DNA from: Candidatus Egerieousia excrementavium | Lineage (GTDB): Bacteria; Bacteroidota; Bacteroidia; Bacteroidales; UBA932 | Reading direction: 5' to 3' | Assembly: GCA_017694275.1 (NCBI GenBank) | Contig: JADINB010000093.1 | Span: 1-11,649, forward strand | DNA length: 11,649 bases | Shown here: piece after piece, positions 1 through 6,929 of the stretch | How positions within the stretch are numbered: position 1 is the stretch's first letter | Layout: the number at the start of each line of letters is the position of its first letter | The notes under the pieces: model-generated | Seen by the model: only the letters and a program-made list of their open reading frames with translations | What the model was told of the DNA's origin: nothing | Database searches by the model: none | Made by a program: the position numbers and the translations under genes

Positions 1-552
1 GAGTTATATGCTTCAGACAGGAAAGAAAAAGAAACATGGACACAGCACACACTTCCTTCCGGCAAACACTTCTGGAGCCTCAATGATGAAAATGACCCTG
101 TAACCCTGCACCGTACCGGTGGATGCTGGAAAGTTACCGACAGAGAAAAAATCCTGTTTGAACAACCGCAAAGCGATGTGGATGAAAGTCTGGGCATGTT
201 GACAGAATCACGCTATGAAGGGATTCTTCCTGCCGCCGACTGTCCGGGCATCCGTTATCGACTGGCTTTGCGCCATCGTCAACACAGCGGAAACGGAAAT
301 TTTCTTTTGCGCCTGACCTATCTGGAAGCCGAAAACGGGAATGATATTACTTTCGTTTACACGGGCAAGAGGATGACACAGCGCGGCACACCTGAGAATC
401 CGGATGCGACAGTCTGGCAACTGATTACAGATCAAGGAGAAGAAATCTACAACTTCTTGTCTGAGAAAGACGGGCAATTGCTTACACTGCTCAACCGTGA
501 TTTCAAGAAGAGCCAATTACCGCTGAATTATACATTAAAGAAGGTAGATTAG
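1..552 (+). CDS. NlpE-like envelope lipoprotein, C-terminal part (5' end outside window)
   Basis: The reading frame is open from base 1 to the TAG at 550-552, giving 183 residues, so the gene starts upstream of the window. Residues 72-84 contain YEGILPAADCPGI, which matches the conserved NlpE core (Y-x-G-x-LP-x-ADC-x-G-I). The rest is a small beta-rich domain (RLTYLEAENGNDITF, then a short W-containing strand and a C-terminal LNYTLKKV strand), as expected for an NlpE-type fold. NlpE proteins are outer-membrane lipoproteins linked to surface sensing and copper or envelope stress; that role comes from the family and is not shown here. The ~60 residues before the motif may be the tail of a preceding domain. 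The usual CxxC of E. coli NlpE reads AxxC here, so only one cysteine remains in the motif. A GTG at 178 could act as a start but would cut the protein just before the domain, so I prefer the longer frame. The lipobox would lie outside the window. Confidence 0.7.
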   Translation, partial: ELYASDRKEKETWTQHTLPSGKHFWSLNDENDPVTLHRTGGCWKVTDREKILFEQPQSDVDESLGMLTESRYEGILPAADCPGIRYRLALRHRQHSGNGNFLLRLTYLEAENGNDITFVYTGKRMTQRGTPENPDATVWQLITDQGEEIYNFLSEKDGQLLTLLNRDFKKSQLPLNYTLKKVD

Positions 553-570
553 ATCACGCCTCCTTACATT

Positions 571-1665
571 TCACAACTGCCTGATTGCAGAAGTGCGCCT
601 TCTTCTGCGCAAATACCACAGACAGATGAGCAGCGACACCATCGTTGACAAGGGAGATGCATAGCCCATGAGCTGCAGGTCGGTCGGGTCGAGCTGTCCG
701 AACAGGTATGAGAGCGGAATGCGGAACAGGAACGTGGCAATCAGGCTGTGAATCATCGGGAACCAAGAGTTGCCCTGGCCGCTGAAATAGGAGTTGATGC
801 AGAACACGAAGCTCACAATAATACAGTCAATGCTATAGCCGCGCAGGTATCCGGCAGCCATATCAATGACAGCGGCATCTTTCGTAAATATTCCTGTCAG
901 CGTCTCGGGCCAGAACTGCGAATAGAGGCATACCGACAGGCCAAAGACAAGAGCCATGCCGATGCCGCAGTACAGGCATTTTGCCATGCGCTGCACCAGT
1001 CCGGCACCGTAATTCTGTGCGGTCATGGTCGATACGGCTGCGGCGATTGCCATGGGAGGAAGCATGGCAAACACGATAATCTTTTCCACCACACCCAGCG
1101 AAGCAGACGCTATCACGCCCATCCGGTTGACAATGACTGTAATGATCAGGAAGGAAATATTGACAAGTGCATCCTGTAACGCAATCGGCGCGCCCAGCTT
1201 CACAATCTGTCCTGAGAGGAATCTGTCGGGGCGGATATTCTTCCATCCAAACTCGAAGTGGAAACCCCGGCGGTGCAGAAACCAGAGAGCGGCAAGGAAA
1301 CTGATGCCCTGCGAAAGCACGGTCGCAATGGCCGCTCCTGCCGCACGCATACCGAATCCGCCCACCAACAGGAAATCGGCCCCGATGTTGATAACGCAGG
1401 CCACAAGTACGAAGTAGAGCGGTGATTTCGAATCGCCCAGCCCACGCAGAATACCGCACACCACGTTGTACCCCATGATGAACGGGATGCCGATGGAGCA
1501 TATCAGAATGTAGTGCAGCGTGTCTGCCATTGCCTCTTCCGGCGTGTGCATCACCACGGCAATCTTTTCATGCAGCAGCACCATTACAAGGGTCAGCACT
1601 ATGCCCACAAGGGCAAAAAAATAAACCGATGCTCCTATTGTTTTTAAGCGGACAAATCCGTTCAT
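571..1665 (-). CDS. MATE-family multidrug efflux transporter, N-terminally truncated
   Basis: This is a 364-residue, highly hydrophobic protein of the MATE family, inner-membrane Na+- or H+-coupled drug/cation antiporters. The family signature is clear: YNVVCGILRGLGDSKSPLYF at about residues 66-85, then NIGADFLLVGGFGMRAAGAA, a mid-protein GAPIALQD loop, and a second-half NSYFSGQGNSWFPM that repeats the first-half pattern. Full-length MATE proteins run about 440-460 residues. Here roughly the first 85-90 residues (about two helices) are absent, and homology seems to begin near residue 5 (RLKTIGASVYFF). The same frame stays open only 12 codons upstream, to a TGA at 1702-1704 that also ends the aldo/keto reductase fragment, so no upstream start can restore the missing part. 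The 3' end faces the NlpE-like gene with 18 bp between them. Probably a non-functional remnant, although a shorter protein from the ATG at 1665 could still be made. Confidence 0.8.
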   Translation of the reverse strand: MNGFVRLKTIGASVYFFALVGIVLTLVMVLLHEKIAVVMHTPEEAMADTLHYILICSIGIPFIMGYNVVCGILRGLGDSKSPLYFVLVACVINIGADFLLVGGFGMRAAGAAIATVLSQGISFLAALWFLHRRGFHFEFGWKNIRPDRFLSGQIVKLGAPIALQDALVNISFLIITVIVNRMGVIASASLGVVEKIIVFAMLPPMAIAAAVSTMTAQNYGAGLVQRMAKCLYCGIGMALVFGLSVCLYSQFWPETLTGIFTKDAAVIDMAAGYLRGYSIDCIIVSFVFCINSYFSGQGNSWFPMIHSLIATFLFRIPLSYLFGQLDPTDLQLMGYASPLSTMVSLLICLWYLRRRRRTSAIRQL

Positions 1666-1701
1666 GTGAAAATGCCGGATAAGCTGAATGGTTTTACCCT
1701 G

Positions 1702-2060
1702 TCATCGTCCCATCGTTTCCCTCACCTTTGCCAACAAGCCTGGAATATCCAGGTGCTGCGGGCATTTTGCCAGACATGCACCGCAACCCACACACGACGA
1801 TGCCGGGTCGCCGCGCTGCACGGGCGACATCGAGACAGTATAATCCGCCATTGCACGCTCCTTGTTGCGGTGCAGAATGTAATTGTTATATACATAAGCG
1901 AAGATATATCCTATGGCAACATTATGCGGGCATGGGATGCACTGGTAACAGCCTGTACAGTCGATATGCCCCTTATCGTCCAGCACGGGAATACCCTGTT
2001 CTTTCCTTCTTTCATGCCGATATTGGAAAGCAGCGTCAAGCGTAGGCATCCAGATACAAC
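1702..2060 (-). pseudogene. Aldo/keto reductase C-terminal 4Fe-4S domain fragment
   Basis: The frame encodes two ferredoxin-like cysteine clusters. The first is C-T-G-C-Y-Q-C-I-P-C-P (first Cys codon at 1959-1957) and the second is CVGCGACLAKCPQHL (first Cys codon at 1794-1792). Between them lies a segment with YVYNN. This arrangement is the C-terminal tail of ferredoxin-containing aldo/keto reductases common in anaerobes, where an AKR TIM barrel precedes a pair of [4Fe-4S] clusters. The barrel, with its catalytic Asp/Tyr/Lys/His, is completely missing. The frame remains open to 2214, but beyond about 2060 it overlies, in another frame, the start of the Tat-signal gene and does not resemble AKR sequence. 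An in-frame ATG lies at 2049. The stop at 1702-1704 looks like the native end of the protein. Read as a 5'-deleted remnant joined to foreign sequence near 2050-2062. Confidence 0.6.
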
Positions 2061-2275
2061 GGCACAGACCGTTCGCGTGAGTCGGGGCGGCAGTGCAAGT
2101 GAATGTCGCAGACTCCTTCCAGCAAACTGTCACCGGCAAATTTGCCATCGTCTGCCTGTTCCTGCAACCGTTCCATTGCATGCCACGGCATTGCCGAGGA
2201 AGCGAGCAACACACCTCCGGTCATTACCGATGTCTTGATAAAAGACCTTCTGCTTATTTTTTCATTCGTACTCAT
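2036..2275 (-). pseudogene. Tat-signal amidohydrolase-like protein, N-terminal fragment
   Basis: From the ATG at 2275 the frame gives 79 residues before a TGA at 2036-2038. Residues 8-14 (SRRSFIK) form a classical twin-arginine motif, followed by a hydrophobic stretch (TGGVLLASSA), so the product would be exported folded by the Tat system. Residues 57-66 contain DIHLHCRPDS, the metal-binding HxH start of an amidohydrolase-type TIM barrel. The wording resembles the DUF6282 group as I remember it; this identification is from memory. Only the first ~71 residues look genuine; the last eight (PLYLDAYA) are read-through into the aldo/keto reductase fragment in a different frame. A full-length enzyme would be several hundred residues, so this is a 3'-truncated gene. 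A TAnnTTTG element lies just upstream of the ATG, so the stub may still be transcribed. The longer frame starting at 2335 adds 20 residues that would precede the Tat motif and is unlikely. Confidence 0.55.
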
Positions 2276-2292
2276 ATTGTTACTCTTTGTTG

Positions 2293-2300
2293 CAAAAATA
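2293..2300 (-). promoter_or_regulatory. Bacteroidetes-type -7 element upstream of the Tat-signal gene
   Basis: Read on the minus strand the sequence is TATTTTTG, an exact fit to the TAnnTTTG consensus, ending 17 bases before the ATG at 2275. A convincing TTTG -33 partner at 19-21 bp spacing is not seen; a TTG lies about 16 bp upstream. The predicted leader would be only about 10 nt. Confidence 0.3.
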
Positions 2301-2351
2301 GTGGTCTGCAACATGACAATGCGTAACAAATTCACAGAAGATGTGATTGTT

Positions 2352-2500
2352 TTACTGATAAAATGGCGGTTTGCACTTTATATCGGCCATGACGCGGAAA
2401 AACTCCATCATATCATTTTTTTTCATAACTTCGCGATGCTTATCGCAATAAATGCAGGCCCGGCCAGCCTCGAACACATTTGAGCCAGACCGGGAAACAG
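2352..2500 (-). pseudogene. Unidentified Cys-containing C-terminal fragment
   Basis: On the minus strand, just upstream of the Tat-signal gene, a frame ending in TAA at 2352-2354 reads like natural protein sequence: GRACIYCDKHREVMKK, then a segment ending DIKCKPPFYQ. The CxxCxxH-like pattern, mixed charged/hydrophobic composition and ordinary codons suggest the tail of a real protein. Going further 5', the frame runs antisense into the ligase coding region that starts at 2536, so if real it is a truncated remnant. I do not recognise the family, and the 5' boundary given is approximate. It could also be a chance open frame of about 50 codons. Its orientation matches the three truncated genes that follow it. 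Confidence 0.3.
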
Positions 2501-2535
2501 CATTTGGAAAAGACAACATACAAAACAAGAGCACC

Positions 2536-3834
2536 ATGTACCTGCATCCTGAATTTGAAAAACTTACACGGTCAGAAATAGAAGTTCTGCAACTGGAGCG
2601 CCTGAAAAAGACGGTGAGCCGATGCATGAACACCGAATTTTACAGAAAGCGTTTTGCCGAAAACAATATTACCCCAGACGATATACGCTCATTGTCTGAC
2701 CTGTACAAGATTCCTTTTACAACAAAACAAGACCTGCGCGAGAGTTATCCCTTTAAGATGTCGACAGTTCCATTGAGCCAGGTCGTACGCCTCCACTCTT
2801 CAAGCGGAACGACAGGCACCCCCACAGTCATCCTGCATACACAAAAAGATCTGGATGAATGGGCAAATGCTGTAGCCAGATGCCTGTATATGGTAGGTTT
2901 GCGCCAGGGAGACATTTTCCAGAACTCATCAGGATACGGCATGTTCACCGGCGGACTCGGATTCCAGTATGGTGCGGAGCGTCTTGGAATGCTCACGGTA
3001 CCCGCCGCAGCCGGGAACACCAGGCGGCAGATAAAATTCATCACCGATTTTGGTACAACAGCTCTCCATGCCATTCCCAGTTATGCCGGAAGACTCTACG
3101 AAGTAATGGAAGAGATGGGAATAGATCCGCGCCGCGATACCAGGCTGCACACGCTGATTATCGGGGCTGAACCGCATTCGGAAGAACAGAGACGGCGTAT
3201 CGAGAACATGCTGGGAGTAAAGGCCTACAACTCGTTCGGCATGTCTGAGATGTGCGGACCGGGCGTAGCCTTTGAATGTCAGGAACAGAACGGCCTGCAC
3301 ATCTGGGAAGACTACTACATAGTGGAAATCGTCAATCCCGACACTCTCGAACCGGTAAAGGAGGGTGAAATCGGGGAACTTGTGCTGACAACCATCAACC
3401 GTGAGGCAATGCCTCTGTTGCGATACCGGACACGGGACCTCACCCGTATTCTTCCGGGCTCATGCCCCTGCGGACGGCACCACAAGCGTCTCGACAGGAT
3501 GAAAGGCAGAAGCGATGACATGATAATCCTCAAAGGAGTAAACATCTTCCCCATACAGATAGAGACAATATTGATGCAGTTCCAGGAACTTGGAAACGAT
3601 TATCTCATCACGCTCACCAACGAAGAGGCCAACGACCTTATGACCGTAGAGGTGGAACTCAAGGAGTTCTCAGACGATTATCACCATCTTCAGGCACTTA
3701 CAAAAGAGATTGCCAGGCAGCTTAAAGACGAGATACTTGTCACGCCTGTCGTCCGCCTTGTTTCAAAGGGCTCGCTCCCCAAGCAGGAAGGCAAGGCCAT
3801 ACGTGTGAAGGATTTACGTAAAACATTAATATAA
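2536..3834 (+). CDS. paaK: Phenylacetate-CoA ligase family AMP-forming enzyme
   Basis: The 432-residue protein is of the PaaK type, cytosolic acyl-adenylate-forming ligases that activate an aryl-acetate with ATP and CoA to aryl-acetyl-CoA and AMP. Visible motifs: the phosphate loop SSSGTTGTPT (residues 88-97), YNSFGMSEMCGPG (231-243), YRTRDL (297-302), GRSDDMIILKGVNIFP (324-339) and the C-terminal PKQEGKAIRV, whose Lys420 is the expected adenylation lysine. The cysteines in PGSCPCGRHH (308-316) are typical of the family. Length is normal (about 430). I chose the ATG at 2536 because MYLHPEFEKLTRSEIEVLQLERL aligns with the usual N-terminus; an in-frame ATG at 2452 would add 28 low-complexity residues. 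The ACT-domain gene follows after 6 bp, so the two form an operon. In gut Bacteroidales this pair is often associated with indolepyruvate:ferredoxin oxidoreductase and aromatic amino acid/aryl-acid metabolism; no such oxidoreductase is present here. True substrate is not known. Confidence 0.9.
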   Translation: MYLHPEFEKLTRSEIEVLQLERLKKTVSRCMNTEFYRKRFAENNITPDDIRSLSDLYKIPFTTKQDLRESYPFKMSTVPLSQVVRLHSSSGTTGTPTVILHTQKDLDEWANAVARCLYMVGLRQGDIFQNSSGYGMFTGGLGFQYGAERLGMLTVPAAAGNTRRQIKFITDFGTTALHAIPSYAGRLYEVMEEMGIDPRRDTRLHTLIIGAEPHSEEQRRRIENMLGVKAYNSFGMSEMCGPGVAFECQEQNGLHIWEDYYIVEIVNPDTLEPVKEGEIGELVLTTINREAMPLLRYRTRDLTRILPGSCPCGRHHKRLDRMKGRSDDMIILKGVNIFPIQIETILMQFQELGNDYLITLTNEEANDLMTVEVELKEFSDDYHHLQALTKEIARQLKDEILVTPVVRLVSKGSLPKQEGKAIRVKDLRKTLI

Positions 3835-3840
3835 ACGGAC

Positions 3841-4269
3841 ATGACGGTACAACAAATATCCATCTTTGTGGAAAACAAATCAGGCACGCTAATCAAGGTG
3901 CTCGATTTATTCAAGGAGGCCGGTATACAACTGATTGCCTCAACCATCTCCGATACCGTAGAATACGGGATCTACCGTATCATCTGCTCTGAACCTTCGC
4001 GTGCTCTGGAGAGATTGAAACAGGCCGGTATCTCCGCAAATGTTTCAGATGTTTTTGCAATAGAACTGGACAACATACCCGGCAGGGCTGCCGATGCCAT
4101 CCGTCTGCTAAGCAGGGCAGGAATCGGCATATCGTACCTCTACTCTTTCATGCTCTCCGGAAAAGGAATACTTATATTCAGGACAGACAATCCGCAAAAG
4201 ACAGAAGAGGTCATAACAGAGAAAGGTCTTCAGACCCTCAACGACCACTCGCTTCTTTCCATGGTATAG
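3841..4269 (+). CDS. Tandem ACT-domain regulatory protein
   Basis: The 142-residue protein consists of two ACT domains and nothing else. The first (about residues 1-70) has the ligand-loop pattern SGTLIKVLDLFKEAGI, and the second (about 72-142) has IPGRAADAIRLLSRAGIGI with a following beta strand. ACT domains bind amino acids or other small effectors and usually work as dimers that control an enzyme. With the ATG at 3841 just 6 bp after the ligase stop, the protein most likely acts with the upstream PaaK-type ligase as an effector-binding partner; similar ACT proteins accompany paaK in many anaerobes. No DNA-binding or catalytic region is present. The gene ends 49 bp from the convergent uvrA-like gene, and I see no clear terminator hairpin in that gap. 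The ligand is unknown; an aromatic amino acid is a reasonable guess from context. Confidence 0.85.
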   Translation: MTVQQISIFVENKSGTLIKVLDLFKEAGIQLIASTISDTVEYGIYRIICSEPSRALERLKQAGISANVSDVFAIELDNIPGRAADAIRLLSRAGIGISYLYSFMLSGKGILIFRTDNPQKTEEVITEKGLQTLNDHSLLSMV

Positions 4270-4318
4270 AAGGCGCCGGAAAGCACCTCTTCCACATTTA
4301 AACCAGATATGCGGCAGA

Positions 4319-6826
4319 TCAGACAAATCGCCCGGTCACACTGCCTGGAGTGTTCCTGATCTGCTCAGGAGTACCCGTGGCAACTATCCGTCCGCCTTCG
4401 TCACCGCCTCCGGGACCCATGTCTATAATATAGTCTGCATTGCGGATGACATCAAGGTCATGTTCAATGACAACGACTGTGGCACCATGCTCCACAAGAC
4501 TCTGAAACACATGTAAAAGAGTCTGCACATCGGAAGGATGCAGACCTATGGTCGGCTCATCGAATACAAAAAGTGCCCCATCCTGGCCGCGCCCCATTTC
4601 GCTGGCAAGTTTAAGCCGCTGGGCCTCACCTCCCGAAAGCCCGGGAGTTTCCTCTCCCAAGGTCAGATAACCCAATCCCAAATCATGCAAAACCTGCAGT
4701 CTCTGTCTTACATTTTTCAGATCTTCACACGCTTCCAATGCGCCGTTTACATCCATATCCATAATATCCGGCAGCGAATAGCTTTTGCCCTCCCTGTTTA
4801 CCCGGCCAATAAGCGAAGCTGCCTTTGCATATCTTGAACCACGACACTCAGGACAGGGAATAACCACGTCGGGCAGAAACTGCACGTCAAGACTTATAAC
4901 CCCTGTACCGTCGCAATTCGGGCAGCGCAGCCGGCCGGTGTTATATGAGAAATCCCCCTCTTTATATCCGGCTGCCCTGGCATCGGGTGTCCTTGCATAA
5001 ACTTTACGCAACTCGTCATGCACATTTGCATAGGTTGCCACAGTAGAACGCACGTTAATTCCAATTGGAGAGGCATCTATCAGTTTTACCTGGGAAATTC
5101 CTCCCGGATCTGCCGCCTTTACATGAGATGGCAACCTGCCTCCAGAGACAGCCGCCTTAAGCCCTGGAATAAGACTCTCCAGAACCAGTGTGGTCTTTCC
5201 TGAACCTGAAACACCCGTAACCACGGTAAGCCTTCCCTTGGGTATATCCACTTCCAACGGCTTTACTGTGTGGATTGCACCGGTGGAAAGATGGATCCTG
5301 CCATTTGAAAAAAGCGTCTTTAAGGGACATCTCTCCCTGACCGCCATCCCGGCCTTGCCCGAAAGGAACGGGCCTATTTTCGAAACCGGGTTCTTTCCAA
5401 TCTCATCCACTGTACCGAAAGAGACAACCCGGCCACCCTCCGAACCTGCGCCAGGCCCCATCTCTATCAAATAGTCGGATTCCGACAGTATCTGCGTGTC
5501 ATGATCTACCAGCACTACGGAATTCCCGTCTGCTACCAGATCTTTCATAACTCCGGAAAGTCCTGCAATATTTGCCGGATGAAGCCCTATCGAAGGCTCG
5601 TCCAGCACATATAGTACACCGGTCGTACGGTTTCTGACTGCACGTGCCAGCTGCATGCGCTGCCTCTCTCCTGTTGAAAGAGTTGAAGCTGCCCGGTCCA
5701 GGCTCAGGTAACCTACTCCCAAATCCAGCAACCGCCGCGAAGCATCAAAGAACGACTCGCATATATTCACTGCCATTGGCCTCATCTGTAGCGGCAATGA
5801 ATCAGGAATCCTCCCCACCCACTCTACTAGTTCACCCAATGTCATTTTACAGGCCTCCGCCAGGGATATTCCAAGAACCAAAGGTGCCCTGGCGGCATCA
5901 GAAAGACGTGTCCCGCCGCAATCCGGGCAATCTTCCATTTTCAGGAACTTCTCCACACGTTTCATTCCCTTCTCATCCTTAACCTTGGCAAGCGCATTTT
6001 CAACCGTATACACCGCATTATAATAGGTAAAGTCGAGCTCTCCTGCCTGGTTTGAATTTTTTGCCTTATAGAAAATATGCTTCTTTACCGCAGGACCATG
6101 GAAGACAATTTCTCTCTCCTGAGGCGTAAGAGTGTTGAACGGCACGTCTGTACGCACGCCCATTTCACGGCATACATCCACCATCAGAGACCACATGAGA
6201 GTATTCCACGGAGCAACCGCCCCTTCTTCTATCGTAAGACTTTCGTCTGGCACCAGGGTAGACTCATCCACCCTGCGCACTGTTCCCGTTCCGTCGCACA
6301 GATGGCATGCACCCTGGCTGTTGAAGGAAAGTTCTTCTGCCGAAGGGGCAAAGAAGCCGGCACCGCACTCCGGACACACGAGTTCACGGCCTGCAGCTAC
6401 GCGCAGCGTAGGCTGCAGGTAATGGCCGTTGGGGCAACGGTGACTGGCAAGACGCGAATAGACAAGCCGCAGGATGTTAAGTAGTTCAGTACCGGTTCCA
6501 AAAGTGCTGCGCATGCCAGGAATGCCAGGACGCTGGTGCATAGCCAACGAAGCAGGGATATACAGCACCTCATCCACATCTGCCCTTGCCGCCTGGGTCA
6601 TTCTCCGCCTGGTATAGGTAGAAAGCGATTCCAGATAGCGCCTCGACCCTTCTGCATACAATACGCCCAAAGCCAGCGAAGACTTGCCGGAGCCGGAGAC
6701 TCCTGCAATTCCCACAATCCTGTCAAGCGGCACTTCAACATCTATGTTTTTGAGATTGTGCACTCTTGCTCCATGCACTATGATTTTTTCCGGTCTGTGT
6801 CCCTTGTCTGCCATACTCATTACCAT
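4319..6826 (-). CDS. uvrA: UvrA-like ABC ATPase, short class without UvrB-binding domain
   Basis: The 835-residue protein has the duplicated UvrA layout. NBD1: Walker A GVSGSGKSS (residues 42-50), signature LSTGERQR (383-390), Walker B LYVLDEPSIGLHP (about 405-417). NBD2: Walker A GVSGSGKTT (538-546), signature LSGGEAQR (730-737), Walker B LFVFDEPTIGLHP (about 752-764). Zinc-type cysteine pairs are CPEC (151-154), CHLC (174-177), CPDC (300-303), CPNC (635-638) and CPEC (658-661). Canonical UvrA has about 940 residues with a UvrB-binding domain before the first zinc module; here VYSRLASHRCPNGHY leads almost directly to CPEC, so that domain is absent. This fits the UvrA2/class II group, associated with DNA-damage or drug tolerance rather than standard UvrABC repair; the cell probably has a separate full UvrA. 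Three in-frame ATGs (6826, 6820, 6814) compete as start. Divergent from trkA. Confidence 0.9.
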   Translation of the reverse strand: MVMSMADKGHRPEKIIVHGARVHNLKNIDVEVPLDRIVGIAGVSGSGKSSLALGVLYAEGSRRYLESLSTYTRRRMTQAARADVDEVLYIPASLAMHQRPGIPGMRSTFGTGTELLNILRLVYSRLASHRCPNGHYLQPTLRVAAGRELVCPECGAGFFAPSAEELSFNSQGACHLCDGTGTVRRVDESTLVPDESLTIEEGAVAPWNTLMWSLMVDVCREMGVRTDVPFNTLTPQEREIVFHGPAVKKHIFYKAKNSNQAGELDFTYYNAVYTVENALAKVKDEKGMKRVEKFLKMEDCPDCGGTRLSDAARAPLVLGISLAEACKMTLGELVEWVGRIPDSLPLQMRPMAVNICESFFDASRRLLDLGVGYLSLDRAASTLSTGERQRMQLARAVRNRTTGVLYVLDEPSIGLHPANIAGLSGVMKDLVADGNSVVLVDHDTQILSESDYLIEMGPGAGSEGGRVVSFGTVDEIGKNPVSKIGPFLSGKAGMAVRERCPLKTLFSNGRIHLSTGAIHTVKPLEVDIPKGRLTVVTGVSGSGKTTLVLESLIPGLKAAVSGGRLPSHVKAADPGGISQVKLIDASPIGINVRSTVATYANVHDELRKVYARTPDARAAGYKEGDFSYNTGRLRCPNCDGTGVISLDVQFLPDVVIPCPECRGSRYAKAASLIGRVNREGKSYSLPDIMDMDVNGALEACEDLKNVRQRLQVLHDLGLGYLTLGEETPGLSGGEAQRLKLASEMGRGQDGALFVFDEPTIGLHPSDVQTLLHVFQSLVEHGATVVVIEHDLDVIRNADYIIDMGPGGGDEGGRIVATGTPEQIRNTPGSVTGRFV

Positions 6827-6842
6827 TTAAACTGCGACACTG

Positions 6843-6850
6843 CAAATTTA
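6843..6850 (-). promoter_or_regulatory. -7 promoter element of the uvrA-like gene
   Basis: On the minus strand this reads TAAATTTG, an exact TAnnTTTG match, 16 bases before the ATG at 6826. A TTTG lies 23 bp further upstream, slightly longer than the usual 19-21 bp spacing of the -33 element. The predicted leader is very short, about 10 nt. Confidence 0.4.
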
Positions 6851-6894
6851 CTCAGTTTTCGTATGTCCGGATGCAAATATTGGATTTGAAACAT

Positions 6895-6902
6895 TACCTT
6901 TG
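6895..6902 (+). promoter_or_regulatory. -7 promoter element of trkA
   Basis: The sequence TACCTTTG fits TAnnTTTG exactly and sits 27 bases before the trkA ATG at 6930. No clear TTTG at 19-21 bp upstream. It faces away from the uvrA element 44 bp to its left, so the two promoters share the same ~100 bp intergenic region. Confidence 0.4.
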
Positions 6903-6929
6903 CATTGTAATGGATAAAGAGACAACCCT

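Noticed and set aside
863..1501. 212-codon minus-strand frame inside the MATE gene
   Set aside because: It is an alternative frame of the MATE coding sequence, rich in Arg, His and Cys, with no membrane segments.
1666..2238. 190-codon + strand frame over the broken reductase/hydrolase region
   Set aside because: It is antisense to the recognisable 4Fe-4S and Tat-signal sequences, and its composition is unlike a real protein.
2276..2535. Promoter for the ligase operon
   Set aside because: No TAnnTTTG match on the + strand with proper placement; TACTCTTTG near 2281 has one extra base in the spacer.
4270..4318. Possible bidirectional terminator between the ACT and uvrA-like genes
   Set aside because: Only a 4-bp GGAA/TTCC stem and no T-run were found, which is too weak to call.
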